The notes below the pieces were generated by a model, which did no database searches, was not told the origin of the DNA, and saw only the letters and a list, made by a program, of their open reading frames with translations. A program made the translations under genes and the position numbers. Shown here one piece after another: positions 1 to 7,309 of a DNA stretch of 35,785 nucleotides (its first letter is position 1; the number at the start of each line of letters is the position of its first letter). Source of the DNA: a virus; the IMG/VR virus record IMGVR_UViG_3300049448_000640, positions 1-35,785 of that record, one strand, 5' to 3'.

Positions 1-1
1 C

Positions 2-175
2 GGCGCCACGCATTTCGCGCAGGTGACGAATGCGGGCACCTCGGACCAGATCCGCGCCATCGACGTCCAGGGCGCGAACAAGTTCATCCGCGCCGTCCAG
101 ACCGTCGGCGGCGGCTCGCCCTCGGCCAACGCGGCCGTGCTCTTCCTCGGCATCAAGAAGGTCGCTTCCGCGTAA
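2..175 (+). CDS. small head structural protein, C-terminal fragment
   Basis: The reading frame enters from the left edge and stops at 173-175, giving the last 57 residues of a protein. It ends in a beta-rich stretch with IRAIDVQGANKFIRAV, a glycine run and AVLFLGIKK. This pattern is familiar from the C-termini of small proteins encoded just after the major capsid gene in lambda/HK97-type siphophages (a hydrated residue pattern, then a 'YIRV' strand and a final hydrophobic strand). Its place directly before a head-tail connector gene supports that. The N-terminus lies outside the window, so decoration, head-fibre or scaffold roles cannot be separated. Family membership is inferred from the pattern only. 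Confidence 0.6.
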   Translation, partial: GATHFAQVTNAGTSDQIRAIDVQGANKFIRAVQTVGGGSPSANAAVLFLGIKKVASA

Positions 176-178
176 GCG

Positions 179-490
179 ATGTCGTTCTTCAGGCAAGCGG
201 ATATCCAATCGATGCTGGCTCGCACGGGCGGCCATGACGTGAAGCTGGCGTCGATTGGATCCGGCACCACGAAGGCATTGATCGACATCGTCGACGAGGC
301 GCTGCTTCAGGACGCATCGCTGAGCCTCGGCGGGACGACCAAGGTCGCGACGATCGAGACCGGGAGCCTCGCGGGTCTCGACGTCGGGTCGGAGTTGATC
401 GACATCACCGACAACGTGCACTACCGGGTCCAGCAGTTCCTGCAGGTCAGGGATGGCGCAATGACGAAGGTCTATCTGGCGGACCTGTAG
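179..490 (+). CDS. head-tail connector (stopper) protein, gpFII-like
   Basis: A 103-residue protein starting 3 bases after the preceding stop. It has a short N-terminal helix (SFFRQADIQSMLART) followed by alternating strands and ends in a strand-turn-strand (YRVQQFLQVRDGAMTKVYLADL). Size, fold pattern and place between the head proteins and the tail terminator match the lambda gpFII/HK97 gp10 class of stoppers, which close the portal channel and accept the tail. Translational coupling with the upstream head gene is likely because the intergenic gap is minimal. The assignment rests on position and secondary-structure pattern, not on a catalytic motif. Confidence 0.6.
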   Translation: MSFFRQADIQSMLARTGGHDVKLASIGSGTTKALIDIVDEALLQDASLSLGGTTKVATIETGSLAGLDVGSELIDITDNVHYRVQQFLQVRDGAMTKVYLADL

Positions 491-513
491 GCCAGGGGAG
501 GGCGGTGGGAGTC

Positions 514-1719
514 ATGCCGGCCGAGGCGCTCGAAAACCAAGCTCTCGACGCTCTCGAGACGGAGCTCGCCAAGATCGGCACCGCGCCGACCTCCAACTGG
601 CTCACCACCCCAACGCCACAGATCACGGTCGGGGTTCCGGGCGCCAATGTCCCGGGCCCGAACCTGATGTCGCTGTACCTGCAGCACGCGCGGAGCGAGA
701 GAGGAGACGACAGTGTCGGCACAGCGAGTCATCGCCTCCGGTGCACCTTCGCGGTCTGGTGCTGTAGCACGCACGCCGCGGACGGGCATCGCCGCATGCT
801 CGACCTCCTCACGGACGTCCGCCGCGTGCTCCTCGCCGCGGAGCAGACGTTCTACGAGACCTTCAGCTATGGGATCACGCTCGGGGTCGCGCAGTACATC
901 GGCTACGACGCGTATCTCAAGCAGGGGATCTCGGGCTGCGCGCTCGAAGTCGTCATCGACATGGACCTCGCGCACGACGGGACGGACCTCGTGAGCCTCG
1001 ACTCCCAGCTCGAGCGGACGCTGCTCCGCGTCTACCCGTTCTCAACGCTGCCGCAGATCGAGCGGCAGAGCCCCGGCATCGCTGCCCGGATCGAGCCGCC
1101 CGCGGTCATCATCGAGAACTCGCTCGCCGGGGCGAACAAGCTCTGCGAGCTGCGCGTCGAGGGATCGCCGACCGACTTCTGGTTCCGGAGCGCCGTCGGC
1201 GCCGACTGGTGGCAGTTCAAGGCCGAGATCGCCGCCCTGATCGGCCCCTACCAGGGCGCTAACGCCACAAACACGATGTATGCCGGCATCGAGCTCGGCA
1301 CCTACAACCAGGTGGCGCCCTTCCCGGCGGCCGCCGCGAACGCGGTGGCGCAGCTGCGGTGGAACTACGGCCTCGGCCTCTGGGAGCTCGTCTCCGGCGT
1401 CGGCGATGGCGTGACGGCCGACACGATCGTCCAGCTCGTCGGCGTGCCCTCGCCGGTCGCGGGCGGTGGCGCGCGCGCGCGGCTCATCTACGACCCCTTC
1501 ACGCGGACGCTCGCGGGGCTCGTCAACGGGATCGTCGGCGCCCAGATCACGAACCCGGCCGCACTGCCCCAGTTCGGTGCGTTCAGCGTCTCGCCGCTCC
1601 AGATGGGCCTCTTCCTCACGACCGGCTCCAACGGCGGCGCCGTCGCCCAGGCGCTCTTCGCCGCCTGCCACTGCAAGCTCTACGACACAGCGTCGCCGGC
1701 GGCGGCGCTCTGGTACTGA
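514..1719 (+). CDS. tail terminator with C-terminal lectin-like domain
   Basis: A protein of about 401 residues. ATG at 514 is preferred over GTG at 505 because the GGAGGG at 497-502 sits too close to the GTG. Residues 1-160 look like a siphophage tail terminator/completion protein (gpU class): N-terminal helix, a central segment with MLDLLTDVRRVL and a hydrophobic C-terminal strand (CALEVVIDMDL). Such proteins normally end near 130-160 residues. Here about 240 more follow. They are rich in beta strands, with WFRSAVGADWWQF, a polar turn, ARLIYDPFTRTLAGLVNG and a final strand, in the style of concanavalin A/LamG jelly-roll domains. The extra domain would sit on the tail-head neck of the virion. 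Domain identities are inferred from pattern. Confidence 0.6.
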   Translation: MPAEALENQALDALETELAKIGTAPTSNWLTTPTPQITVGVPGANVPGPNLMSLYLQHARSERGDDSVGTASHRLRCTFAVWCCSTHAADGHRRMLDLLTDVRRVLLAAEQTFYETFSYGITLGVAQYIGYDAYLKQGISGCALEVVIDMDLAHDGTDLVSLDSQLERTLLRVYPFSTLPQIERQSPGIAARIEPPAVIIENSLAGANKLCELRVEGSPTDFWFRSAVGADWWQFKAEIAALIGPYQGANATNTMYAGIELGTYNQVAPFPAAAANAVAQLRWNYGLGLWELVSGVGDGVTADTIVQLVGVPSPVAGGGARARLIYDPFTRTLAGLVNGIVGAQITNPAALPQFGAFSVSPLQMGLFLTTGSNGGAVAQALFAACHCKLYDTASPAAALWY

Positions 1720-1730
1720 GGGGGTAATCG

Positions 1731-2951
1731 ATGCCGGCGCCAGGCTATGGCCACAAGGGCTTCATCCAGCTCGGGAAGGAGACCGTCTATGGGACGGCGG
1801 TCACCACCACGGTCAAGCTCGAGCTGATCGACGAGAAGCTGAAGCTGAACCGCGTCAAGATCGACGATCAGAGCCTGACCGGGAATCTCTCGCGCCGAGC
1901 CCCCTACGAGGGACCGCGCTGGATAACCGGCAGCTTCATCGTGCGCGCCAATTTCGAGGGCATGCTCGAGATCTTCCGCGGCGTGTTCGGCTCCTTCACC
2001 GCCCCGGCCCCCTTCGATACTCCGGCGCGCGACCAGACGTTCAAGGAGTTCCTGACGCTCCCGAGCTACACGCTCGAGGTCAACAAGGGCGATATCCCGG
2101 CCGGCAAATGCTTCCGCTACCTCGGATGCAAGTTCATCTCACTGAACGTCAAGGGCGTCGCCGGAACCGGCACCGATGCGATCGTCACGTTCGAAGTGGG
2201 AGTGATCGGCCAGGACATGCTGAGCAACCAGACGCCCGCATCGCTCAGCTTCCCGGCGACATTCCCCGTCAAGTTCGATCACGACGTCTTCGTCGACGAC
2301 GGGACGACCGACGTGCCCCCGAACGTCCGGATCCGGAACTTCGAGATCATGTTCGACAACCCGCATACGGCCGAGGAGCGGCTCTACATGGGTTCGCTCC
2401 TGATCGATGAGCCACTCCGGAAGGATTGGCTCGCGTGCACGTGGAAGTTCACCGAGGAGTTCTTCACCCGGACCGCCTATGACGCCTATAAGGCCGGGAC
2501 GCTCCTCGGGCCTCGGATCATCTTCCGCCATCCGACGTTCCTCGTGAGCCGCAATTCGGCGCTCGTGACCGTAAACGCGGGCACCACGATCACGCGCGCG
2601 GCGGGTTCGTTCGTGGCGGACGGCTGGCAAGTTGGGGATAGCTTCGATCCGACCGCCCCCGCCGCCCCATTCATCCCGACCGGGGCCTACGTCACCAACG
2701 TCGTGGCCCTGACGCTGACCGTCGACCTGACGTGCACGTCCTCCGGCGGCACCACGACGATCGCCGGCGGCGCATGTCGCGAGATCGAGCTCCGCTCGAA
2801 CTTCGCGACGCTCACCACGGATCCGCTCCCTGGCGTCAATGGGTTCGGCTCATTGATCGCCAACCTCGAGATGGTCGCGAGCCGCGACGACGCGACCGAT
2901 CTCGCCGCGCTCGTCGGACGCATCAGGAGCTCGGAGGCTGCCCTCACGTAG
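1731..2951 (+). CDS. major tail tube protein
   Basis: A 406-residue protein; ATG at 1731 follows a GAGGGGG ribosome binding site. The N-terminus (GFIQLGKETVYGTAV) is the hallmark opening of the siphophage tail tube family often listed as Phage_tube_2, in which an 'xLGKETxWGTAV' strand starts the tube beta-barrel. The middle contains repeated strand pairs of about 110 residues, with an FDNP loop and WKFTEEF. The region near residues 275-350 (TVNAGTTITRAAGSFV through a Thr/Ser-rich strand set) looks like an inserted Ig-like or tube-surface domain. It follows the terminator gene and precedes the chaperone/tape-measure genes, the normal tube position apart from two inserted genes. Confidence 0.78.
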   Translation: MPAPGYGHKGFIQLGKETVYGTAVTTTVKLELIDEKLKLNRVKIDDQSLTGNLSRRAPYEGPRWITGSFIVRANFEGMLEIFRGVFGSFTAPAPFDTPARDQTFKEFLTLPSYTLEVNKGDIPAGKCFRYLGCKFISLNVKGVAGTGTDAIVTFEVGVIGQDMLSNQTPASLSFPATFPVKFDHDVFVDDGTTDVPPNVRIRNFEIMFDNPHTAEERLYMGSLLIDEPLRKDWLACTWKFTEEFFTRTAYDAYKAGTLLGPRIIFRHPTFLVSRNSALVTVNAGTTITRAAGSFVADGWQVGDSFDPTAPAAPFIPTGAYVTNVVALTLTVDLTCTSSGGTTTIAGGACREIELRSNFATLTTDPLPGVNGFGSLIANLEMVASRDDATDLAALVGRIRSSEAALT

Positions 2952-3006
2952 CAGTCACTGCGCTGGCCATCCGTCCCGCGCAACTCACCTTTACTGGAGG
3001 CATCGC

Positions 3007-3759
3007 ATGCTGAATCTCTGGTTGAACGCGATCCGCAGCTCCGAGTTCTACGGAGGGCTCGGCGCCGTCATCGCCGGCTACTTGGTCCAGCAGGGCCTGC
3101 TCTCCGCGGCGGCGGTCCCGTGGATCCAGCAGGCAGTGGTCTACTGCGCGCTCCGCATCATCTCCAAGGTCGCGAAGCACGCGATCCCTTCGCCACAGCC
3201 GCCAGCGGCCGCGGCGGTCGGGCCCGCGGGCTCGGCGGGGAAGAAGATCGGGACCGTCGTAGGCCTGATCGCCCTCGGGCTCTCGCTGCTCGGGATCCTC
3301 CTCGCGGCCAATCCCGCGCGCGCCGCGAGCCTGCTCGATCCCGATCGACTGTCGGGCTACGTCGGTGCGTCATTCGAGGCCAAGACGGCGCAGGGACAAG
3401 CGGTCGAGAAGGACGGCGCCGCCAACCTCTTCCTCAACGCCGATCTCACGAAGAGCTTCGCCGGCGTCGTGCGGACGTCCTTCGGGGTCCAGGACAAGGA
3501 GCTCCGCGTTTCGCCGGGCATCAAGTACCGCGTGAAGGTGGGGAGCGAGAGCTTCGCCTCGGAGCTCTCCTATGACTTCTACGCAGGCGCCGAGGTCCCC
3601 GAGTATGCGAACGAATGGGCGGTGTCGCTCATGTACAGCCGCCCGATCGCGAAGTACCTGCTCCTGTCCGTCGTGGAAACGCTCGGACTCGACAACCACC
3701 AGGCGCGGACGAGCGTGCAGGGCTCGGTCCCGTTCCTCACCGCAAAGGCGAAGCCATGA
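3007..3759 (+). CDS. membrane protein with putative beta-barrel domain
   Basis: A 250-residue protein with a strong GGAGG at 2996-3000. Residues 8-55 form one or two hydrophobic segments (GGLGAVIAGYLVQQGLL, then a helix ending in KVAKHA), holin-like in appearance. A Pro/Ala/Gly linker follows, then a second membrane segment (VVGLIALGLSLLGILLA) with an ANPARAA end that looks like an internal signal-peptide cleavage site. Residues 110-250 alternate polar and aromatic residues (SGYVGASFEAK, LSYDFYAGAEV, VSLMYSRPI), as in small outer-membrane beta-barrels. It sits in the tail operon between tube and chaperone genes, where lambda-like phages have no such gene. Function unknown; envelope remodelling, lysis or exclusion are possible. 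Confidence 0.6.
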   Translation: MLNLWLNAIRSSEFYGGLGAVIAGYLVQQGLLSAAAVPWIQQAVVYCALRIISKVAKHAIPSPQPPAAAAVGPAGSAGKKIGTVVGLIALGLSLLGILLAANPARAASLLDPDRLSGYVGASFEAKTAQGQAVEKDGAANLFLNADLTKSFAGVVRTSFGVQDKELRVSPGIKYRVKVGSESFASELSYDFYAGAEVPEYANEWAVSLMYSRPIAKYLLLSVVETLGLDNHQARTSVQGSVPFLTAKAKP

Positions 3760-4037
3760 CCGCACCGATCCTTCCTCAGGTTCCCGTGCTGAGCGCGGCC
3801 TTCTCGGGCGTGTTCGGCGAGGTCGCCGCGATCCTGGCGGCCATCCGCGCCGAGGCCGAGAAGGCCTTCCCCGGCAGCGGCAAGATCATCGACGACGCGG
3901 AGCCGAAGCTCGCGGCGCTGCAGTCCACGATCGATGTCCCCTCCATCGCCGACAAGTTCGCATCCGAGATCGGGAGCGCCTGGACGACCGGGCAGTCGCC
4001 CATCGTCCCGGATCCGACCGACGGGGCCGGCGGCTAG
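3756..4037 (+). CDS. small hypothetical protein coupled to membrane protein
   Basis: A 93-residue protein whose ATG overlaps the TGA of the previous gene by four bases (ATGA at 3756-3759), so it is probably translationally coupled. Residues 10-70 are mostly alpha-helical (FSGVFGEVAAILAAIRAEAEKAF), followed by a short acidic/proline-rich tail (PIVPDPTDGAGG). No signal peptide or transmembrane segment is evident and there is no cysteine. A GC-rich hairpin begins three bases after the stop. With the preceding beta-barrel-like gene it forms a two-gene insert in the tail module. I do not recognise a family. Confidence 0.6.
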   Translation: MTAPILPQVPVLSAAFSGVFGEVAAILAAIRAEAEKAFPGSGKIIDDAEPKLAALQSTIDVPSIADKFASEIGSAWTTGQSPIVPDPTDGAGG

Positions 4038-4039
4038 CA

Positions 4040-4064
4040 GCGGGCCGGCCTCAGACCGGCCCGC
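4040..4064 (+). terminator. GC-rich hairpin after the two-gene insert
   Basis: Perfect 9-bp inverted repeat GCGGGCCGG / CCGGCCCGC with a 7-base loop, starting three bases after the stop codon of the 93-residue gene. No U-run follows, so it may be an attenuator or mRNA-stabilising stem rather than a full intrinsic terminator. It separates the inserted gene pair from the tail chaperone gene. Confidence 0.5.
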
Positions 4065-4179
4065 CTCGCATCGTCTCGAGAGCAGTTCCCTGGACTGAAC
4101 ATCCCGCGGCCGCGGCGCAGCGGGGGATCCAGGGCCCCCGGGCAGTCGCGTCGCGGCCGCCTAACCCCTGGAGGTTGGC

Positions 4180-4713
4180 ATGTCCGAAGCGAAGGTGACG
4201 GTGGTGACCGAGGTCTCGAAGCGCTCGGAGATCGTCGCGCTCGCCGATTGGCGCACGAACACCGGCGAGGCGGTGAACGTCCTTTGCACCGAGGCGGATC
4301 CCGAGGAATGCGCGCGCCTTCTGAAGGTGCTCCCTGGCGAGCGGCCGCAGCTCGGCATCCCGGAGGGCGCCGATCAGCAGACGATCGAATCCCACACGCG
4401 GCGCATCCTCGAGCTGGCACCCGACATGATCGAGCTCGGTACGAGCCTGGCCGCCGCGGACGGCTCGGATGTCCGGCCCGCCTTCTACTTCGGCGGTGCC
4501 AGGGATCCGCATGCGCTCTCGCTCGACGGCGCCAAGCTCTCCGAAACCGATCTCATGCGGCTCGCGGTGAGCGTCCTCCGATGCAGCGGCTACCTGGGAG
4601 GGGCCGCCGAGGCCATGTTTCTTCGTCGAGGACGAGGCGGGCCTGGTCCTGGCCGCGGAGCTCTGGAAGTACTGCCGGTCGGTGGGGCAGACGCCGCGGC
4701 AGGCGCTTCGTGA
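4180..4713 (+). CDS. tail assembly chaperone, unshifted product (gpG-like)
   Basis: A 177-residue zero-frame product starting after GGAGG at 4168-4172. It lies immediately before the tape measure gene, the fixed place of tail assembly chaperones in siphophages. The first 147 residues are a compact soluble domain (VTVVTEVSKRSEIVALADW at the start, MRLAVSVLRCSGYLGG near the end). After codon TTT at 4618-4620 the zero frame turns into Arg/Gly/Pro-rich sequence read from codons rare in this phage (CGT, CGA, GGA). The next frame instead encodes a normal protein, which suggests most of the zero-frame tail is only the by-product of not shifting. In lambda, gpG and gpGT are made at a set ratio and act together on the tape measure protein. 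Confidence 0.75.
   Translation: MSEAKVTVVTEVSKRSEIVALADWRTNTGEAVNVLCTEADPEECARLLKVLPGERPQLGIPEGADQQTIESHTRRILELAPDMIELGTSLAAADGSDVRPAFYFGGARDPHALSLDGAKLSETDLMRLAVSVLRCSGYLGGAAEAMFLRRGRGGPGPGRGALEVLPVGGADAAAGAS
4615..4624 (+). other. putative +1 programmed frameshift site (UUU-C)
   Basis: The zero-frame codons are ATG TTT CTT. If tRNA-Phe on TTT (4618-4620) slips forward one base it pairs with TTC (4619-4621), its better codon, and reading continues TTC GTC GAG into the frame that stays open to 4864. CTT in the A site is a rare leucine codon here and could cause the pause. Most lambda-like chaperones use a -1 slip; a -2 slip would also reach this frame. Confidence 0.6.
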
Positions 4714-4864
4714 TCCTGATCTCCGTTTCAACCTGACCGTGATGCGCGGCGCGCTCGCCGGGCGCCGGATGGCGAAGGATCTGATGCTGCAGAGGATCTC
4801 CGAGGACCCGCTGGGCACGGTTCGGCTCGGCGCGATGCAACAGCTCGAGTACGAGGACCCCTGA
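4622..4864 (+). CDS. tail assembly chaperone T domain (frameshift extension)
   Basis: This segment has no convincing start of its own. It continues the preceding gene after a one-base shift, adding 80 residues for a fused protein of about 227. The extension begins FVEDEAGLVLAAELWKY and ends LEYEDP one base before the tape measure start. It is helical and charged, as the T domain of lambda gpGT is, and that domain binds the tape measure protein. Codon choice is typical of the phage in this frame and atypical in the zero frame over the same bases. An internal ATG at 4682 exists but would leave a 60-residue product lacking the first conserved helix. The alternative is a one-base sequencing error. 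Confidence 0.65.
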   Translation, partial: FVEDEAGLVLAAELWKYCRSVGQTPRQALRDPDLRFNLTVMRGALAGRRMAKDLMLQRISEDPLGTVRLGAMQQLEYEDP

Positions 4865-4865
4865 G

Positions 4866-6527
4866 ATGGCCACGACTCCCGTCGATATCCTGCTGCGAGT
4901 CCGCGATGAGGCCTCGCAGAAGCTGCGCGAGGTCGCCGCGGAGACGGGCGGGCTGGTGGGGACCATCCAGCGGCTGTCCGCGGGCCTGGGCGTCTGGGGC
5001 GCGATCTCGGTTGGGGTCACCACCCTGGGCGCGGCGGCGGTGGCCTCGGCGAAGCAGATGTCCGATCTCGTGGAGCAGCTCGATCGCGCCTCTGCCATCA
5101 CGAGCATCGGCATCGAGCCGCTTCAGGCCATGTTCAAGATCATCAAGGACGCCGGCGGGGATACCGAGCCGCTGATCAAGGGACTCGCGCGATTCAAGCG
5201 TGAGGTGGCCGACGGGAATCCGATCCTCAAGGAACTGGGGGTCACCGGCGGGACGGTAGTGCAGCGCTTCCTGCAGGTCGCGGATGCGCTCGGCCGCTCG
5301 TCCGATGAATACAAAGTGGCCGCTGCAGCGCAGGCATTGTTCGGGAAGACGGGCCTGCAGTTGATTCCTGATCTCGCCAATCTCGCTGCCAACACAGATA
5401 AGGTGCAGCAGTCGATGAAGCAGACCCATGAGATTCTCGAGGAAAGCGCTCTCCCTAGCATCAGGGCCCTCCACGAAGAGACGAAGAAGCTGGGGGGTGA
5501 CTGGAAAGGGACATGGAACGACATTGCCGTCGCCCTCGTCGGCCCCGCGGCAATCATCACCAAGCTCATCGACGGCATCGTGGGTGCGGTCCATTCGCTC
5601 GGGCGCGCTCTCTTTGATCTGACGTTTGGGGCGAAGGATGCTCTCGGCGACGTCATGCAGAAGATGCAGCGGTTCGGGCCGGGCCAGCCTTTCGGAGCCC
5701 GGACGATTCCCAACAAGCCCGCCGTTTCTCCCACAAGTGTTGATTCGCTCGCCAACCTCGATTTCGCGAAAAAAGAGCGCCAGCCCAAGAAACCGACGAT
5801 TCTCGGCCCCGGCAACGATGAGACGATCCACAAGTTCATTGAGCAGCAATTCCGCGACGCTGCGGAACAACGAAAGGCCGACGCCGCCGAGTTTCTGAAG
5901 CGCAACTTCATCATCCCCTCGGCATTCGGCGGCGGAGTCCTCCCGCTCCCCGGCGGGCCGGGCCGCCTCGTGGGATCGAAGCCACCCGAGGATCCCTTCA
6001 AGAAGCTCCTCGACGACTGGAAGAAGGCCGCCGACGGCATCACCAACTCGATCGCCGTCCTCAATAGCGCGCTCGACTCGGTCTATACGGGCCTGCGCGA
6101 GGGCTTCAGTCAGGCCTTCGTCGGCATCCTGAATAGCTCGCAGACGCTCTCTCAGGCCTTGCGCACGGTCTTTACGAGTCTCGCCCAGAGCATCCTCAGC
6201 ACACTTGGCGAGCTCGTCGCCGCGGATGTCTTCAAGCTCTTCCTGAAACTGGTCGGATTCGCGCTCGGCGGGCCCGCTGGCGTTGCTGCCTCGATCGTTC
6301 CCTTCGGAGGCGGTCCCGTCGGCGCGCCCGGCGCTCCGCTGCTCGCACCGGCCGGTCTTCCGCAGTTCGCCGCCGCGCCTATGGCTGGGGGCGCCGCCGC
6401 CCGCGGCGGGAACACCTACATCATCCAGTCCTTCTCGCCTGCGTCGGTGCTTCAGTCACTCGTATCGCCCACGGGGCCGCTTCGCACGGCGTACGACCGC
6501 CTGAGCGAGGTGGCGGCGGCGAGCTGA
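4866..6527 (+). CDS. tail tape measure protein
   Basis: A 553-residue protein starting one base after the chaperone stop. The N-terminus (DILLRVRDEASQKLREVAAETGG) is the usual tape-measure helix. Hydrophobic membrane-like stretches follow (GAISVGVTTLGAAAVASA; VALVGPAAIITKLIDGIVGAV; LFLKLVGFALGGPAGVAA), alternating with long amphipathic helices. The C-terminus is Gly/Ala/Pro-rich and ends in a helix (LRTAYDRLSEVAAAS) overlapping the next start codon. It is short for the family. With the known rule of about 1.5 angstrom per residue it would set a tail of roughly 80 nm. Position between chaperones and distal tail genes is diagnostic. Confidence 0.88.
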   Translation: MATTPVDILLRVRDEASQKLREVAAETGGLVGTIQRLSAGLGVWGAISVGVTTLGAAAVASAKQMSDLVEQLDRASAITSIGIEPLQAMFKIIKDAGGDTEPLIKGLARFKREVADGNPILKELGVTGGTVVQRFLQVADALGRSSDEYKVAAAAQALFGKTGLQLIPDLANLAANTDKVQQSMKQTHEILEESALPSIRALHEETKKLGGDWKGTWNDIAVALVGPAAIITKLIDGIVGAVHSLGRALFDLTFGAKDALGDVMQKMQRFGPGQPFGARTIPNKPAVSPTSVDSLANLDFAKKERQPKKPTILGPGNDETIHKFIEQQFRDAAEQRKADAAEFLKRNFIIPSAFGGGVLPLPGGPGRLVGSKPPEDPFKKLLDDWKKAADGITNSIAVLNSALDSVYTGLREGFSQAFVGILNSSQTLSQALRTVFTSLAQSILSTLGELVAADVFKLFLKLVGFALGGPAGVAASIVPFGGGPVGAPGAPLLAPAGLPQFAAAPMAGGAAARGGNTYIIQSFSPASVLQSLVSPTGPLRTAYDRLSEVAAAS

Positions 6528-7309
6528 TGGCGAACAACCTCAAGCTCGGGCTGACCAATCTGCTGATGCAACCGGGCGTCGTCCTGAAGAATGGGACCGG
6601 CGGAGGCGCGCCTGCTCTGATTGAGACCGCTCCCTACGTCATGGCGAACCTGCTCTTCGACGACAGGTACACGCTCTGGAAGACATCCGTGCTCGCCGCC
6701 GCGACCTATCCGGTCGACTTCGACCTCGGGAGCGCCAAGAGCGTGAGCGCCGCGGCCGCCATGGGATATCGGACCGCGCTCGGCACCGGACCCACGATCG
6801 ACATCCAGTACACGAACACCGCCTATCCCGCCGGCCCGTGGACCTCGACGACCCCGAACACGATCGCAAATCTGGTGCTCAACCTTCGCGACGACGCATT
6901 GGAGTTCGGGAGCATCAGCGCCAGGTGGTGGCGCTTCAACGTGAACGTCGGAGCGAACACCCAGTTCTCACTTGCGAAGCTGTTCCTGGGCGTGTTGACG
7001 GATCTCGGGGGCCAGCACTCTCCCGGCGCCGTCTACACGCCGCTTGGCAATCGCTCCGAGACCTCGCTCCCGGGTGGCGCGGTAGTGCTGACCGAGCTCG
7101 GCGATGATGGCGCTGAGTTCCGGATCCCCTGGAAGGTCGCGGCGGCGGCGGTCGAAGCAGCCTTCCTCACGTTTCAGACGCTCCCCGGATCCCGATTGCT
7201 GCTCTGGCCGGACAGTCATTTCTACGAGGTCTACCTCAAGGGCCGCCAGCTCTCACAGGCGCGCAATTTCCAGAATGACTATGACCTCGTCCTCGGACGG
7301 ATGACGTGA
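6527..7309 (+). CDS. distal tail protein (Dit-like), putative
   Basis: A 260-residue protein; its ATG shares a base with the tape measure stop (TGATG). The first 170 residues are beta-rich and resemble a discoidin-like or galactose-binding sandwich (FDLGSAKSVSAAAAMGYR, WWRFNV, FSLAKLFLGVL). The last 90 residues (FRIPWKVAAAAVEAAFLTF, LLLWPDSHFYEVYLKG, NDYDLVLG) look like a belt domain of the kind that surrounds the tail tip. Position directly after the tape measure matches Dit or gpM-type proteins. The assignment is mainly positional; a minor carbohydrate-binding role is possible. Confidence 0.55.
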   Translation: MANNLKLGLTNLLMQPGVVLKNGTGGGAPALIETAPYVMANLLFDDRYTLWKTSVLAAATYPVDFDLGSAKSVSAAAAMGYRTALGTGPTIDIQYTNTAYPAGPWTSTTPNTIANLVLNLRDDALEFGSISARWWRFNVNVGANTQFSLAKLFLGVLTDLGGQHSPGAVYTPLGNRSETSLPGGAVVLTELGDDGAEFRIPWKVAAAAVEAAFLTFQTLPGSRLLLWPDSHFYEVYLKGRQLSQARNFQNDYDLVLGRMT

